15,361 nt of DNA from JAAZXR01 sp040265175 (GTDB lineage: Bacteria > Myxococcota_A > Polyangia > Nannocystales > Nannocystaceae), in NCBI GenBank assembly GCA_040265175.1, contig JBDQGY010000091.1, positions 1 through 15,361 on the forward strand, read 5' to 3'. The notes under the pieces are model-generated. The model was not told the origin of the DNA, searched no databases, and was given only the letters and a program-made list of their open reading frames with translations. Every line of letters starts with the position of its first letter. Positions within the stretch are counted from its first letter, which is position 1. Position numbers and translations under genes: made by a program. This document shows, one piece after another, positions 7,341 to 14,046 of this stretch.

Positions 7341-8366
7341 CTAGTTCCCGCAGAGGTCGAAGTTAATGTTCTCGCGGGGGTAGTACATCATCTCGTTCCA
7401 GCACATCTCATCGAAGGTACCGAGACCACCGTAGGTCGGCTCGGTACGCTCGGTGGAATCATAGACGCAATGGTTCTCGACGAGGTCGCCCGGCTGGATC
7501 ACGAAGTTGTCGATGGTCTTGTAGTTCTGGGTCGCGAAACTAAAGGGGTCATCTCGATTGAGCTCGCCCACAAACTCGCCCTGCCGATACACCTCGGTCC
7601 ACAACACCGAACCAAGCTCGTGGGCGTGCAGCATCGAGCCAATCACGGTGATCGGCCCGTTGAGCATGGCCTCGGACTGGTTGGGGAGACAGTCGGCGAC
7701 GTGCTTGTACGCGGGCTCTCCTGGCGGGATCGTGATGCCGAGGACGTCCGCAAACACCACCGAGCCGGCGTTGTTGGCCCGCAGCTCATCAGAGTAGACG
7801 ACGCGAACACCGCTGGAATCCACGACGCCCTCGGTGCCGAGCGGGTTGTTGTAGTGGATCTGTACTCGCAAGGTGACCTCTGTTCCAGTGTCCCCCACGA
7901 GATACCCAGCCTCGGGGGGCAGGTCGTAATCTACGACGCCTGGCGCCCACGCCCACATCAAGTCTCCATTCAAGTCGTAACACTCCGAGCCCTGCGGGTC
8001 GCCGCTGGGTCCTGGAGACTGGGTCAACACAAAGTGGTGGACGTAGGCCGCCGCGTTCGGATCGATCTCCGGCCGAAATCCAACGACGTGCTTGAGCGCA
8101 TCCACCGGTACGGTCACTTCAAAACACGCGTAGAAGGTCTCCACCGTCGGGACGGCGAAGCCCTCCGCCCCAACGCGCCAGGACGCCTCATCGCCGTCAC
8201 CATCGCCGTCGCCATCGCCACCGGTCTCCGCGCTTCCCGTTTCGGACGACGACGCGACCTCCGTGTCACTGCCGGTGTCATCGCTCGAGGAACAACCGGC
8301 GATAGCGGCGCACACACCGATACTGAAGCACGACCGACAAAGATATCCCCACGCTGAAAAACTCAT
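7341..8366 (-). CDS. Lipoprotein copper type II monooxygenase (PHM/DBM family)
   Basis: A 341-aa predicted lipoprotein: signal ending AIAGC (Cys25), then a Ser/Thr/Asp-Gly linker to about residue 60. The rest follows the two-domain ascorbate-dependent copper monooxygenase fold of peptidylglycine hydroxylase and dopamine beta-hydroxylase. Every copper ligand is in place. For CuH these are His110-His111 (YVHHFVLT) and His171 (VQIHYNNP). For CuM they are His247 and His249 (MLHAHELG) and Met321 (FDEMCWNEMMYYP). It should hydroxylate C-H bonds using O2 and two electrons outside the inner membrane; the substrate and electron donor are unknown. The Asp-Gly linker uses mixed codons, unlike the uniform hexamer repeats at the window end. 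A Shine-Dalgarno-like TTAGGA precedes the ATG by 7 nt, and a TAGCAT box lies 16 nt upstream. Downstream on the same side of the window are two other possible metal proteins. Confidence 0.9.
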   Translation of the reverse strand: MSFSAWGYLCRSCFSIGVCAAIAGCSSSDDTGSDTEVASSSETGSAETGGDGDGDGDGDEASWRVGAEGFAVPTVETFYACFEVTVPVDALKHVVGFRPEIDPNAAAYVHHFVLTQSPGPSGDPQGSECYDLNGDLMWAWAPGVVDYDLPPEAGYLVGDTGTEVTLRVQIHYNNPLGTEGVVDSSGVRVVYSDELRANNAGSVVFADVLGITIPPGEPAYKHVADCLPNQSEAMLNGPITVIGSMLHAHELGSVLWTEVYRQGEFVGELNRDDPFSFATQNYKTIDNFVIQPGDLVENHCVYDSTERTEPTYGGLGTFDEMCWNEMMYYPRENINFDLCGN

Positions 8367-8382
8367 GACGCTTTCCTAACAC

Positions 8383-8388
8383 ATGCTA
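8383..8388 (-). promoter_or_regulatory. Candidate -10 box (TAGCAT) for the copper monooxygenase
   Basis: TAGCAT on the minus strand lies 16 nt before the ATG at 8366, leaving a leader of about 10 nt that still contains AGGA as a possible ribosome-binding site. It contrasts with the six genes whose box lies only 7 nt from the start. Confidence 0.4.
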
Positions 8389-8422
8389 GTTTTTCATCAA
8401 GGTTTCATCCGGACGAACCACT

Positions 8423-9598
8423 TTGAGCGCGACCAACAGGGACATTCAAGCGGGAATACCGAGTCAACGGGGGCGGCGACGGGGTGTTCCGCTCTGGGCG
8501 ACCAGCCTCGCGACGGCGATCTCGGTGATGGCGTCACCCTCCGGCGTGTCCCGTGGAGACGACGGCGCCAAAATTCCGACCCCGGTCGCGTTCTCGTCCC
8601 GGGACTGCCTCATTGAGGTCGACCGCACGCAGGACCCGATGGTCCCGCTTCAGTGGACGATTCCATTTGAAGACAACGTACTAGGTGTGCATGAAGTCCC
8701 CACGAGCCGGCGAGTTCAAGCGTTCGCATTTTGCCGAGACCCGCGCCCCGACGAGGTGCTCCCCAATTGGATCAACCTCGAAGAAGCCCAGGGCGCCGTC
8801 ACCCGCGGGGAACTCGAGGCGTTGCCCGCACCGGAGGAGATCCTAGAGAGCTCTTCGTGGGCGACGGAGCCGGGACACAACGGGATCGCGGGAGATTGTG
8901 TCTGGCCGATCCAATCCCCGGCCCAGCGCACACGTCTCACCTGCGAGGCCACAGCCGCCGGCATCGCGTGGGACACCGCGGGCGTCCCCGAGGGCCCCTA
9001 TGTGATCCGTGCCTACACCTACGCGCCCGTCAACAACCTATGGTCTGCGCGGGCGGGCGTGATCCGTGTCGGCGACACGCCCGCCGTAGCGCGCCCTCCA
9101 CTCGCTGCTCTGCTCGATCCCTCGCGAGAGGCCAAGCTCGGCGCCGATGGCCCGTTGTCCCTTCGCGCGTGCCTCTCCGATGAGGCGGCCGCCCCCATCT
9201 CACTTGAGTGGGCGCTGACCTCAAGCAACCTCTCCGACCAGGCAAGTTGGGCGCCGCTCACGACTCAATCCATGGACTTCACCGGGACCGGAGAGGTGAC
9301 GTTCGGGCCCCCTCCCCAAGCCACGAATCAGGCGATCTATGTCCGCGCGAGCGCGACCTCCACCGCATCCGGCGAACCGTGGTGGTCCTATGGCGCCGCA
9401 CCCATCCTCGTCGCCGACTCCTTCGCGACCTCAACGACCGAAGATGGCAGCCCCACCTTTGACCACTGCGACCACGATGAGCCCGGGCTCACGGGGACCG
9501 CCACGGGCGGCTGCTCGGTTCAACCCGGCCGGACACCGGCGCTTGGGCTCTGGCTGCTCTTGATGAGCATCGGCCGGCGGCGTCAACGCCGACGCTAG
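8423..9598 (+). CDS. Surface protein with MYXO-CTERM-like C-terminal anchor
   Basis: A 391-aa exported protein. The TTG at 8423 is the best available start; the N-terminus has a basic region ending RRR near 17-20 and a hydrophobic stretch to about residue 37, consistent with a long signal peptide. The body (about 45-350) contains Cys residues spaced like disulfide pairs and Trp-rich beta segments, with no catalytic motif recognised. The C-terminus has the tripartite sorting form: Gly-Cys, a hydrophobic helix (LGLWLLLMSIG), then an RRRQRRR tail at the very end. This is the architecture of MYXO-CTERM proteins, processed in myxobacteria by a dedicated sorting protease and attached to the outer surface. 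It is divergent from the copper monooxygenase gene, and its stop codon overlaps that of the convergent cytochrome-like gene by 3 bp within CTAG. Confidence 0.82.
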   Translation: MSATNRDIQAGIPSQRGRRRGVPLWATSLATAISVMASPSGVSRGDDGAKIPTPVAFSSRDCLIEVDRTQDPMVPLQWTIPFEDNVLGVHEVPTSRRVQAFAFCRDPRPDEVLPNWINLEEAQGAVTRGELEALPAPEEILESSSWATEPGHNGIAGDCVWPIQSPAQRTRLTCEATAAGIAWDTAGVPEGPYVIRAYTYAPVNNLWSARAGVIRVGDTPAVARPPLAALLDPSREAKLGADGPLSLRACLSDEAAAPISLEWALTSSNLSDQASWAPLTTQSMDFTGTGEVTFGPPPQATNQAIYVRASATSTASGEPWWSYGAAPILVADSFATSTTEDGSPTFDHCDHDEPGLTGTATGGCSVQPGRTPALGLWLLLMSIGRRRQRRR

Positions 9599-10023
9599 GG
9601 CAGCGCCCCGTCCAAGATCCACGTCTCGATGGTGTCGCGTTTTCCGGCGGAGAGCGGCCCCGTCGGTGGCATTACGGTCCCAGAGCCGCCCGCGTCGATG
9701 TGGGTGTCTGTGATCTTGCGCCACAGGTAACTCGCGTCCGGGTCACCCGGGGTGACCCGCGCCATGGATGGGAGCTGGGTCGATGGGGTATCGACCAGCT
9801 CGGCGAACGCCGAGTCCGCGTTCAAGGTCAAGGTGGGAGCGACCATCGTCCCGCTGCTCCCCTCCATGTGGCAAAGACAACTCTCGTCGAGCAGCGGCTG
9901 CACGTCATCGGCCAGGGTCAGCGGCCCAGACTCGGCGCAGCCAGCGAGCAACATGAGGGACAAAACCGCGCAGGCGGTGGAACTCCATCGCCGACCGCGA
10001 GCAACACAACGTTCATGACTCAT
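9595..10023 (-). CDS. Cytochrome-c-like lipoprotein with unusual CxCH motif
   Basis: A 142-aa predicted lipoprotein: basic n-region, hydrophobic core, lipobox LAGC (Cys29). The mature part reads like the single-haem cytochrome c domains found in planctomycete and myxobacterial envelope proteins. These carry a VQP-L-ES-C start, an internal PGDPDASYLWRKI segment, a later MPPTGPL segment supplying a possible axial Met118, and a terminal helix IETWILDGA. The haem motif is shortened, however: Cys49-Leu-Cys51-His52 instead of CxxCH. Either this is a real CxCH variant, or the domain lost one codon and no longer binds haem covalently. The ATG at 10023 is supported by a TACCGT box 7 nt upstream. Its nearness to a copper monooxygenase makes an electron-transfer role possible (inference). 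Confidence 0.8.
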   Translation of the reverse strand: MSHERCVARGRRWSSTACAVLSLMLLAGCAESGPLTLADDVQPLLDESCLCHMEGSSGTMVAPTLTLNADSAFAELVDTPSTQLPSMARVTPGDPDASYLWRKITDTHIDAGGSGTVMPPTGPLSAGKRDTIETWILDGALP

Positions 10024-10030
10024 CGACGAG

Positions 10031-10036
10031 ACGGTA
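10031..10036 (-). promoter_or_regulatory. -10 box (TACCGT) for the cytochrome-like lipoprotein
   Basis: On the minus strand TACCGT ends 7 nt before the ATG at 10023. It shares a 47-bp divergent intergenic region with the TATACT box of the DUF3347-like gene. Confidence 0.45.
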
Positions 10037-10057
10037 GCTGATATGATCGGCGCTCGC

Positions 10058-10063
10058 TATACT
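10058..10063 (+). promoter_or_regulatory. -10 box (TATACT) for the DUF3347-like gene
   Basis: TATACT, the best match to the sigma70 -10 consensus in the leaderless group, lies exactly 7 nt before the ATG at 10071. There is no TTGACA-like element 17 bp upstream. Confidence 0.55.
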
Positions 10064-10070
10064 CCCGTCC

Positions 10071-10685
10071 ATGAGGTCCCCCATCAACCTGATCGCATCG
10101 TTGTTGTTATTCGCCAGCGGCGGCGTCTACGCCTGCATGTCCGCGGATAAAACTCCCGAATCCGGGCAGGCGGGCGCGGAGGCTGCTTCCGCGAAGGAAG
10201 CCGCGCCCGCCGACGCGAACGACGCGAACGACGCCGCGCCTGCCAAGGCCCTCGAGGCGCCGCAAGGACCGCTCGCGGAGGTGCTCGCCCCGTACCTCAA
10301 GATTGGCGACCAGCTGTCACGCGACAGTGTCGAAGGAATCGACGCAGAGATCGCCAAGCTTGACCAAGCCCTCGCCAAATTTGAGAACCGGCCCGAGCTC
10401 GTCGGCGCGCGGGCTCAACTCGAGGCGCTCAAGAGTCCCGAGTTGGAGGCCGCCCGGGCAGCCTTCCTCCCGCTCAGCCGCGCGATCATCGTCGCGACCA
10501 GCCGAGACACCGCGTCACAAGCCGGCATGATCAAGGTGTTTTGTCCCATGGCCTTCGCCTCCAAGGGCGGCCGCTGGATTCAGCGGGAGGGGAAGACCCG
10601 CAACCCCTTTGAAGGATCGCGCATGCTGGCGTGTGGCGCTCCCGAGCCCTGGGCCCCCCCTGCCGCACCCGCGGCCACTCCCTAG
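10071..10685 (+). CDS. DUF3347-like lipoprotein, probable metal-binding
   Basis: A 204-aa protein with a signal peptide ending VYAC (Cys22, an acceptable but not ideal lipobox). An Ala/Asp-rich linker (about 27-65) with a short repeat of NDA units follows. Residues 68-190 match the DUF3347 pattern: a helical segment holding a pool of AK/DQAL-type repeats, then PLSRAIIVA. The C-terminus carries the signature FCPMAF at 157-162, GRWIQREGKTRNPF at 167-180, and GSRMLACG at 182-189. Cys158, Met160, Met185 and Cys188 are the likely ligands. In other bacteria this domain occurs with heavy-metal efflux and copper-handling envelope proteins; the metal here is not determined. The ATG is placed by the TATACT box 7 nt upstream. 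Divergent from the CxCH lipoprotein, it adds to a local cluster of envelope metalloproteins. Confidence 0.85.
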   Translation: MRSPINLIASLLLFASGGVYACMSADKTPESGQAGAEAASAKEAAPADANDANDAAPAKALEAPQGPLAEVLAPYLKIGDQLSRDSVEGIDAEIAKLDQALAKFENRPELVGARAQLEALKSPELEAARAAFLPLSRAIIVATSRDTASQAGMIKVFCPMAFASKGGRWIQREGKTRNPFEGSRMLACGAPEPWAPPAAPAATP

Positions 10686-10727
10686 CACGCACCTCGGTGG
10701 AGCCGCCAACCGCGCGCGCGGCGCAGT

Positions 10728-10756
10728 TTGACCCCACCGACGAGTCTTCCTATGTT
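10728..10756 (+). promoter_or_regulatory. Housekeeping-type promoter of the tRNA gene
   Basis: TTGACC (10728-10733), a 17-bp spacer and TATGTT (10751-10756) form a good sigma70-like promoter. It would start transcription about 3 nt before the tRNA 5' end at 10766. It is the only promoter in the window with both boxes well formed. Confidence 0.65.
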
Positions 10757-10762
10757 CTCGCT

Positions 10763-10839
<77 letters not shown>

Positions 10840-10868
10840 CCCCTCCAAAACAGAAACGCATACACCGC

Positions 10869-11651
10869 ATGGCGGCCAGCCAAGAAATCAACGCACTCCG
10901 TAGGCTTCAACGTGAAGACCGACGCCTCGTCTCCATCGAACACCGGCTCGAGGAGATTCCTCGACGCATTCGGGAGATGAACGCCGACCTCCAAAAACTC
11001 GAGAGCATGCTCGACGGCGAGCGCGCCAAGCTCGACGAGAGCGCCTCATTTAAGGCGGAGCAGCGGCACCTGTTACTCGAGGAAGAGGAGCACATCAAAA
11101 ACGCCAAGGTGCGTATGAACACCCTCAAAACGCCGCGCGAGTTGAACGCGGTGACACGGGAGATCGAGGGCACCCGGCGAATGATGCAGTCCCGAAACCA
11201 AGAGATCGCGCGAATCAGCGAGGCCGTTTCGGAAGCCGAAGGTCGCATCACATCGATGACGACCGCGCTTGAGCAATTCCGTGAGCAGACCACCAAAGAG
11301 CAGACCCGCCTCGACAGCGAGCGCGAAGAGCTGACCTCCAAGTTGGAGGCGGCCCAGTCGCGACGACAAGAGTTCAAGGACAAGATCGAGACGGAGCTGC
11401 TGCGCACCTACGAGCGGATCCGCAAGCGCAACGGTGGACTCGGCTTCGTCGCGGCCCACCGCCGACACTGCCTCGCCTGCGAGATGCAGGTCCCGCACCA
11501 GCTGTACGTGGTGCTGCGGCGGGGCGATGAGATCATCGACTGCGACGGTTGCGGCCGCCTGCTTTACTGGTCGGGTCACTTCCCCAAAGAGCGTGATCGA
11601 CTTGACGCCAAGGGTGACCAGTCCGAGGTCAAGCGGCGTTCGGCCACCTAG
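10869..11651 (+). CDS. Coiled-coil protein with C4 zinc-ribbon domain
   Basis: A 260-aa protein of the widespread family pairing a long coiled-coil hairpin with a C-terminal zinc ribbon (zf-RING_7, CT398-like). Residues 3-185 are almost all heptad-forming helix rich in Glu, Arg, Leu and Gln. The ribbon is formed by Cys201-x2-Cys204 in RHCLACEMQV and Cys225-x2-Cys228 in DCDGCGRLLYW. The ATG at 10869 begins 29 bp after the tRNA. There is no TANNNT box 7 nt upstream and no terminator between them, so transcription from the tRNA promoter is likely. The family is linked in other bacteria to nucleic-acid or envelope-related complexes, but its exact job is unsettled. Length and motifs are normal for the family. 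Confidence 0.92.
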   Translation: MAASQEINALRRLQREDRRLVSIEHRLEEIPRRIREMNADLQKLESMLDGERAKLDESASFKAEQRHLLLEEEEHIKNAKVRMNTLKTPRELNAVTREIEGTRRMMQSRNQEIARISEAVSEAEGRITSMTTALEQFREQTTKEQTRLDSEREELTSKLEAAQSRRQEFKDKIETELLRTYERIRKRNGGLGFVAAHRRHCLACEMQVPHQLYVVLRRGDEIIDCDGCGRLLYWSGHFPKERDRLDAKGDQSEVKRRSAT

Positions 11652-11779
11652 CGCACACCGACGCCAGTTCGTTTAACATCGAATCCAGGGAGGTCTCGCG
11701 CCTTCGCCGACCGACCTCGGCGGTGTCTGAGGCCACGGGGACTGCCCTCCCGGCGGCGTTCGGGACCGCCAGATCCCGG

Positions 11780-11804
11780 ATCCCTTCGGGATGCGTCGGC
11801 ATCC
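11780..11804 (+). repeat. Two overlapping, mutually exclusive hairpins upstream of the glycosyltransferase
   Basis: ATCCC (11780-11784) pairs with GGGAT (11788-11792) around a TTC loop. The overlapping GGATGC (11789-11794) pairs with GCATCC (11799-11804) around a GTCG loop. They share GGAT and cannot form together. They follow the zinc-ribbon gene by about 130 bp and precede the -10 box of the next gene. No T-run follows, so they are at best a weak 3' end for the upstream transcript. Confidence 0.35.
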
Positions 11805-11813
11805 GTTGTGCCG

Positions 11814-11819
11814 TACCAT
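11814..11819 (+). promoter_or_regulatory. -10 box (TACCAT) deciding the glycosyltransferase start
   Basis: TACCAT lies exactly 7 nt before a GTG at 11827, in frame with the membrane protein. The hexamer is identical to that of the sigma gene, and the 10 nt from the T of the box onwards (TACCATnTnnGGCGTG) are nearly the same in both. Confidence 0.55.
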
Positions 11820-11826
11820 CTCGGGC

Positions 11827-13335
11827 GTGCCCGGTCAGTGCGACAACCACATCTCCGACGCCGAATCTCCGACGTCTCGCGGTGACATTGGTCGCATCTT
11901 CACGCGCTGGTGGCCCCTTTGGTTGTTCGTGGGCGCCCTCGCCGTGCGACTTCATTGGACACTGATCGTTCACCCCATCGACGGCTTTTTATATTCCGAT
12001 ATGCGCGGTTACAACACCCGCGCCAACGCCCTGCTCTCCAACCCCTTCCGAGTACAAGAGTATCGAGCCTTCTACCCCTACGGGACCACGTGGCTACTCG
12101 CGGGGACGAAGTTGGTGTTTGGTAAGGAGAATTTTTCGGCGGTCGCAGTCATCCAGTCGCTGCTCGGCTCCTTCTCCGTGCTTTGGACGTACTTTTTGTC
12201 CTTGCGCATCTCGAAGATGCCGACAATCGTCGCCCCGGCCGTCGGCGCCTTGATGGTGATCTACTACCCGGTCCTGTCGCTCACGGGTTACACCCTCTCC
12301 GAAACCCCGGCGATCTTCTTGTTCACCGCGAGCGCGCTGCTCACAGTCCGAGTCGTGGATGAACGAGCCCCTCGGGACCTCTGGCTGCTCGGTCTGACCA
12401 TGGGCGTCGCCATGATCTTCCGGCCCCAGCTTGTGCTGGGCTTTGTCCTCTTGTTTGGGGTCGCCTTGTGGCGACGGGACGCGCTCCCCCTCCCACGAAA
12501 AATTTGGTGGGCCTTCATCCCCATCCTCGTCATCCTGGTCTTCTCCAGCGCCCGGCTGCACTACCACACTGGTCGAATCGGCACGATCTCCGAGAACGGG
12601 GCGGTGAACTTGATCTTCGGACGCTGTCACAACAAGGGAATCTACTCGCGTCCCGACGGTAAGGGGCACGGCTCCGTACGGTTTGGCCCTCCCCCGTTCA
12701 TCCAATTAGAGCGCCACAGCGTTCGACAACCGGATTCATGGATGCATCTGTCACCCGCATTCGGAGACCTACCCGAGGGAGAGGAGGTGACCATCGACGG
12801 TGTCGAGGGTTTCGCCGTCGACACCTACGGGTGCCGCAACAAGGGCTCGTGCAATCTTCGCGGCGCAGAGCTTCAATACAAGGGCTACATCGGAGATCAG
12901 GCCACCCAAAAGAAGATCGTGGCGGCCTGCATCGAGCGGACGGGGTGGAAACGACAGCTCCAGTACTCGTACACCCATCTCGTCCAACTCTGGGCGTTCA
13001 ATGAAATGTGGCCAGAGCAGGCAAACCCAAAACCCCGCGCCGTGGACCGATACTGGCGCTGGGGTCGGATGACGGCGAGTTGGAAGGTCTTCCACAACCG
13101 CTTCCTTCTCGCGCCGTTATTGCTCTCGCTTGTGCTCTGTTGGCGGCGCCGCCACGCTCGACTCTGGTTCGCATCCGCGCACCTGTTCGCGCTCCTGCTC
13201 GTCGCGACCTTCATCTTGGGTGGAATCAGATTCCGCGTGGTTTACGACCCGCTGATCCTGGTGTTGGCGCTGGAGGTCTATGGACTCGTCGGCGCCGCGG
13301 TCTGGCGCAAATACACACGCGCGCGCCGCCGGTAG
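11827..13335 (+). CDS. GT-C-type membrane glycosyltransferase (family 39/ArnT-like)
   Basis: A 502-aa polytopic protein. An ATG exists 12 codons upstream (11791), but GTG 11827 is preferred because of the TACCAT box 7 nt before it; the earlier ATG lies inside a hairpin. The first membrane segment is at about 29-45, followed by a periplasmic loop with an acidic residue (SDMRGYNTRAN, Asp58). This is typical of GT-C enzymes, where the first loop Asp/Glu is catalytic. About eight further hydrophobic segments follow to residue 248. A large soluble domain with paired Cys residues (about 250-415, starting RIGTISENGAVNLIFGRC) comes next, then two or three final helices and a basic tail. It should transfer a sugar from a polyprenyl-phosphate donor to a periplasmic acceptor; neither can be named. 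Confidence 0.85.
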   Translation: MPGQCDNHISDAESPTSRGDIGRIFTRWWPLWLFVGALAVRLHWTLIVHPIDGFLYSDMRGYNTRANALLSNPFRVQEYRAFYPYGTTWLLAGTKLVFGKENFSAVAVIQSLLGSFSVLWTYFLSLRISKMPTIVAPAVGALMVIYYPVLSLTGYTLSETPAIFLFTASALLTVRVVDERAPRDLWLLGLTMGVAMIFRPQLVLGFVLLFGVALWRRDALPLPRKIWWAFIPILVILVFSSARLHYHTGRIGTISENGAVNLIFGRCHNKGIYSRPDGKGHGSVRFGPPPFIQLERHSVRQPDSWMHLSPAFGDLPEGEEVTIDGVEGFAVDTYGCRNKGSCNLRGAELQYKGYIGDQATQKKIVAACIERTGWKRQLQYSYTHLVQLWAFNEMWPEQANPKPRAVDRYWRWGRMTASWKVFHNRFLLAPLLLSLVLCWRRRHARLWFASAHLFALLLVATFILGGIRFRVVYDPLILVLALEVYGLVGAAVWRKYTRARRR

Positions 13336-13440
13336 CGGACGCGCAGGGAAAGAGCCCCCCCGCTCCTCTCGGGAGTCGGCCTCACGGGTCGATGGTTGGC
13401 CAACTCTCAAAAAGACACCCCACAAAGGCCGTGTCTTGCT

Positions 13441-13935
13441 ATGACCTTGTCTGTCCACGTGTCGCACCTTCTACATCCCGCCCTCGAGCCCTTCCTCGAT
13501 CTTTTTGTACGAATCGACGACGATCATATGGTTCGCTTGACAGGGGTCCAAAAACAGATCGTTCAGCAGCAACGCGCTGAAGTCGAACAGATCATGGTAG
13601 CGCTCGAGCCCTTCGAGGACCTGCTCCCTCGTTTGGACAACGAAGCCCTCGCGCGACTCACAGATCAAGAGGAGATCGCCATCGAGTTTTGGAGGCGGTG
13701 TTGCGTCTCCCCCAAGCGCCTCCCACCTGCGTTCCAGGTCGACCCGGCGCCAAAGAACTGCTCAACTCCTCCGAGTAGCGACCCCGCGGTGACCTCCGAC
13801 AACCGCTCGAACGACGACGACGACGACGACGACGACGATGAGGTGTTCGTCCTGACCATCGATGAGGACGAGCCCAAGGCTTCCTCGGTCAACGTACAAG
13901 ATGCCGACGAGTCGATGGACTGGGGTGACATGTAG
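13441..13935 (+). CDS. Uncharacterised protein with two 40-residue-spaced repeats and an Asp9 tract
   Basis: A 164-aa frame from ATG 13441; it is open back to about 13396, but only via a TTG. No signal peptide. Residues 14-34 (ALEPFLDLFVRIDDDHMVRLT) and 54-74 (ALEPFEDLLPRLDNEALARLT) are 12/21 identical and exactly 40 residues apart, so this is an internal duplication, probably of a helical unit. After the second copy come EFWRRCC and a Pro/Ser-rich linker, then nine Asp (125-133) encoded by an almost pure GAC run, and an acidic tail ending MDWGDM. The duplication supports real coding, but the start is uncertain: AAAGG is 12 nt upstream and there is no TANNNT at 7 nt. No family recognised. The acidic tail resembles disordered regions that contact basic partners (speculative). 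Confidence 0.62.
   Translation: MTLSVHVSHLLHPALEPFLDLFVRIDDDHMVRLTGVQKQIVQQQRAEVEQIMVALEPFEDLLPRLDNEALARLTDQEEIAIEFWRRCCVSPKRLPPAFQVDPAPKNCSTPPSSDPAVTSDNRSNDDDDDDDDDEVFVLTIDEDEPKASSVNVQDADESMDWGDM
13813..13839 (+). repeat. GAC trinucleotide repeat encoding poly-Asp
   Basis: Eight GAC codons and one GAT encode Asp9. The near-uniform codons indicate recent slippage expansion of a trinucleotide repeat, so copy number may vary between strains without changing the frame. Confidence 0.85.
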
Positions 13936-13981
13936 CCCGAGCGCCACGCTCAGGGGTCGACAGACGTCCTCGTCGCTGCAT

Positions 13982-14016
13982 CAAAAATAAACCGAGCGCC
14001 ACCTTGGGCGCTCGGT
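13982..14016 (-). terminator. Intrinsic terminator of the Cys-rich protein gene
   Basis: A 10-bp perfect stem (ACCGAGCGCC at 13991-14000 with GGCGCTCGGT at 14007-14016) with a 6-nt loop. On the minus strand it is followed by TTATTTTTGA, a good U-tract, 30 bp after the minus-strand stop at 14047. On the plus strand only TTCTC follows, so termination of the 13441 gene there would be weaker. Confidence 0.8.
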
Positions 14017-14046
14017 TCTCAGATAGTCATCCAATGGGATGAGTGA

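Noticed and set aside
7332..8357. A 341-codon plus-strand open frame opposite the copper monooxygenase.
   Set aside because: It is nearly the exact complement of a gene with a full set of family motifs; high GC opens such antisense frames.
11791..11826. ATG 11791 as start of the glycosyltransferase.
   Set aside because: It lies within a hairpin and upstream of the -10 box; GTG 11827 fits the 7-nt rule.
12094..12705. A 203-codon minus-strand frame inside the glycosyltransferase.
   Set aside because: Composition is that of an antisense frame; the plus strand has regular membrane segments.
13395..13404. Perfect 10-bp palindrome GTTGGCCAAC as an operator.
   Set aside because: Single short palindrome in GC-rich DNA, no second copy and no regulator nearby; chance is likely.
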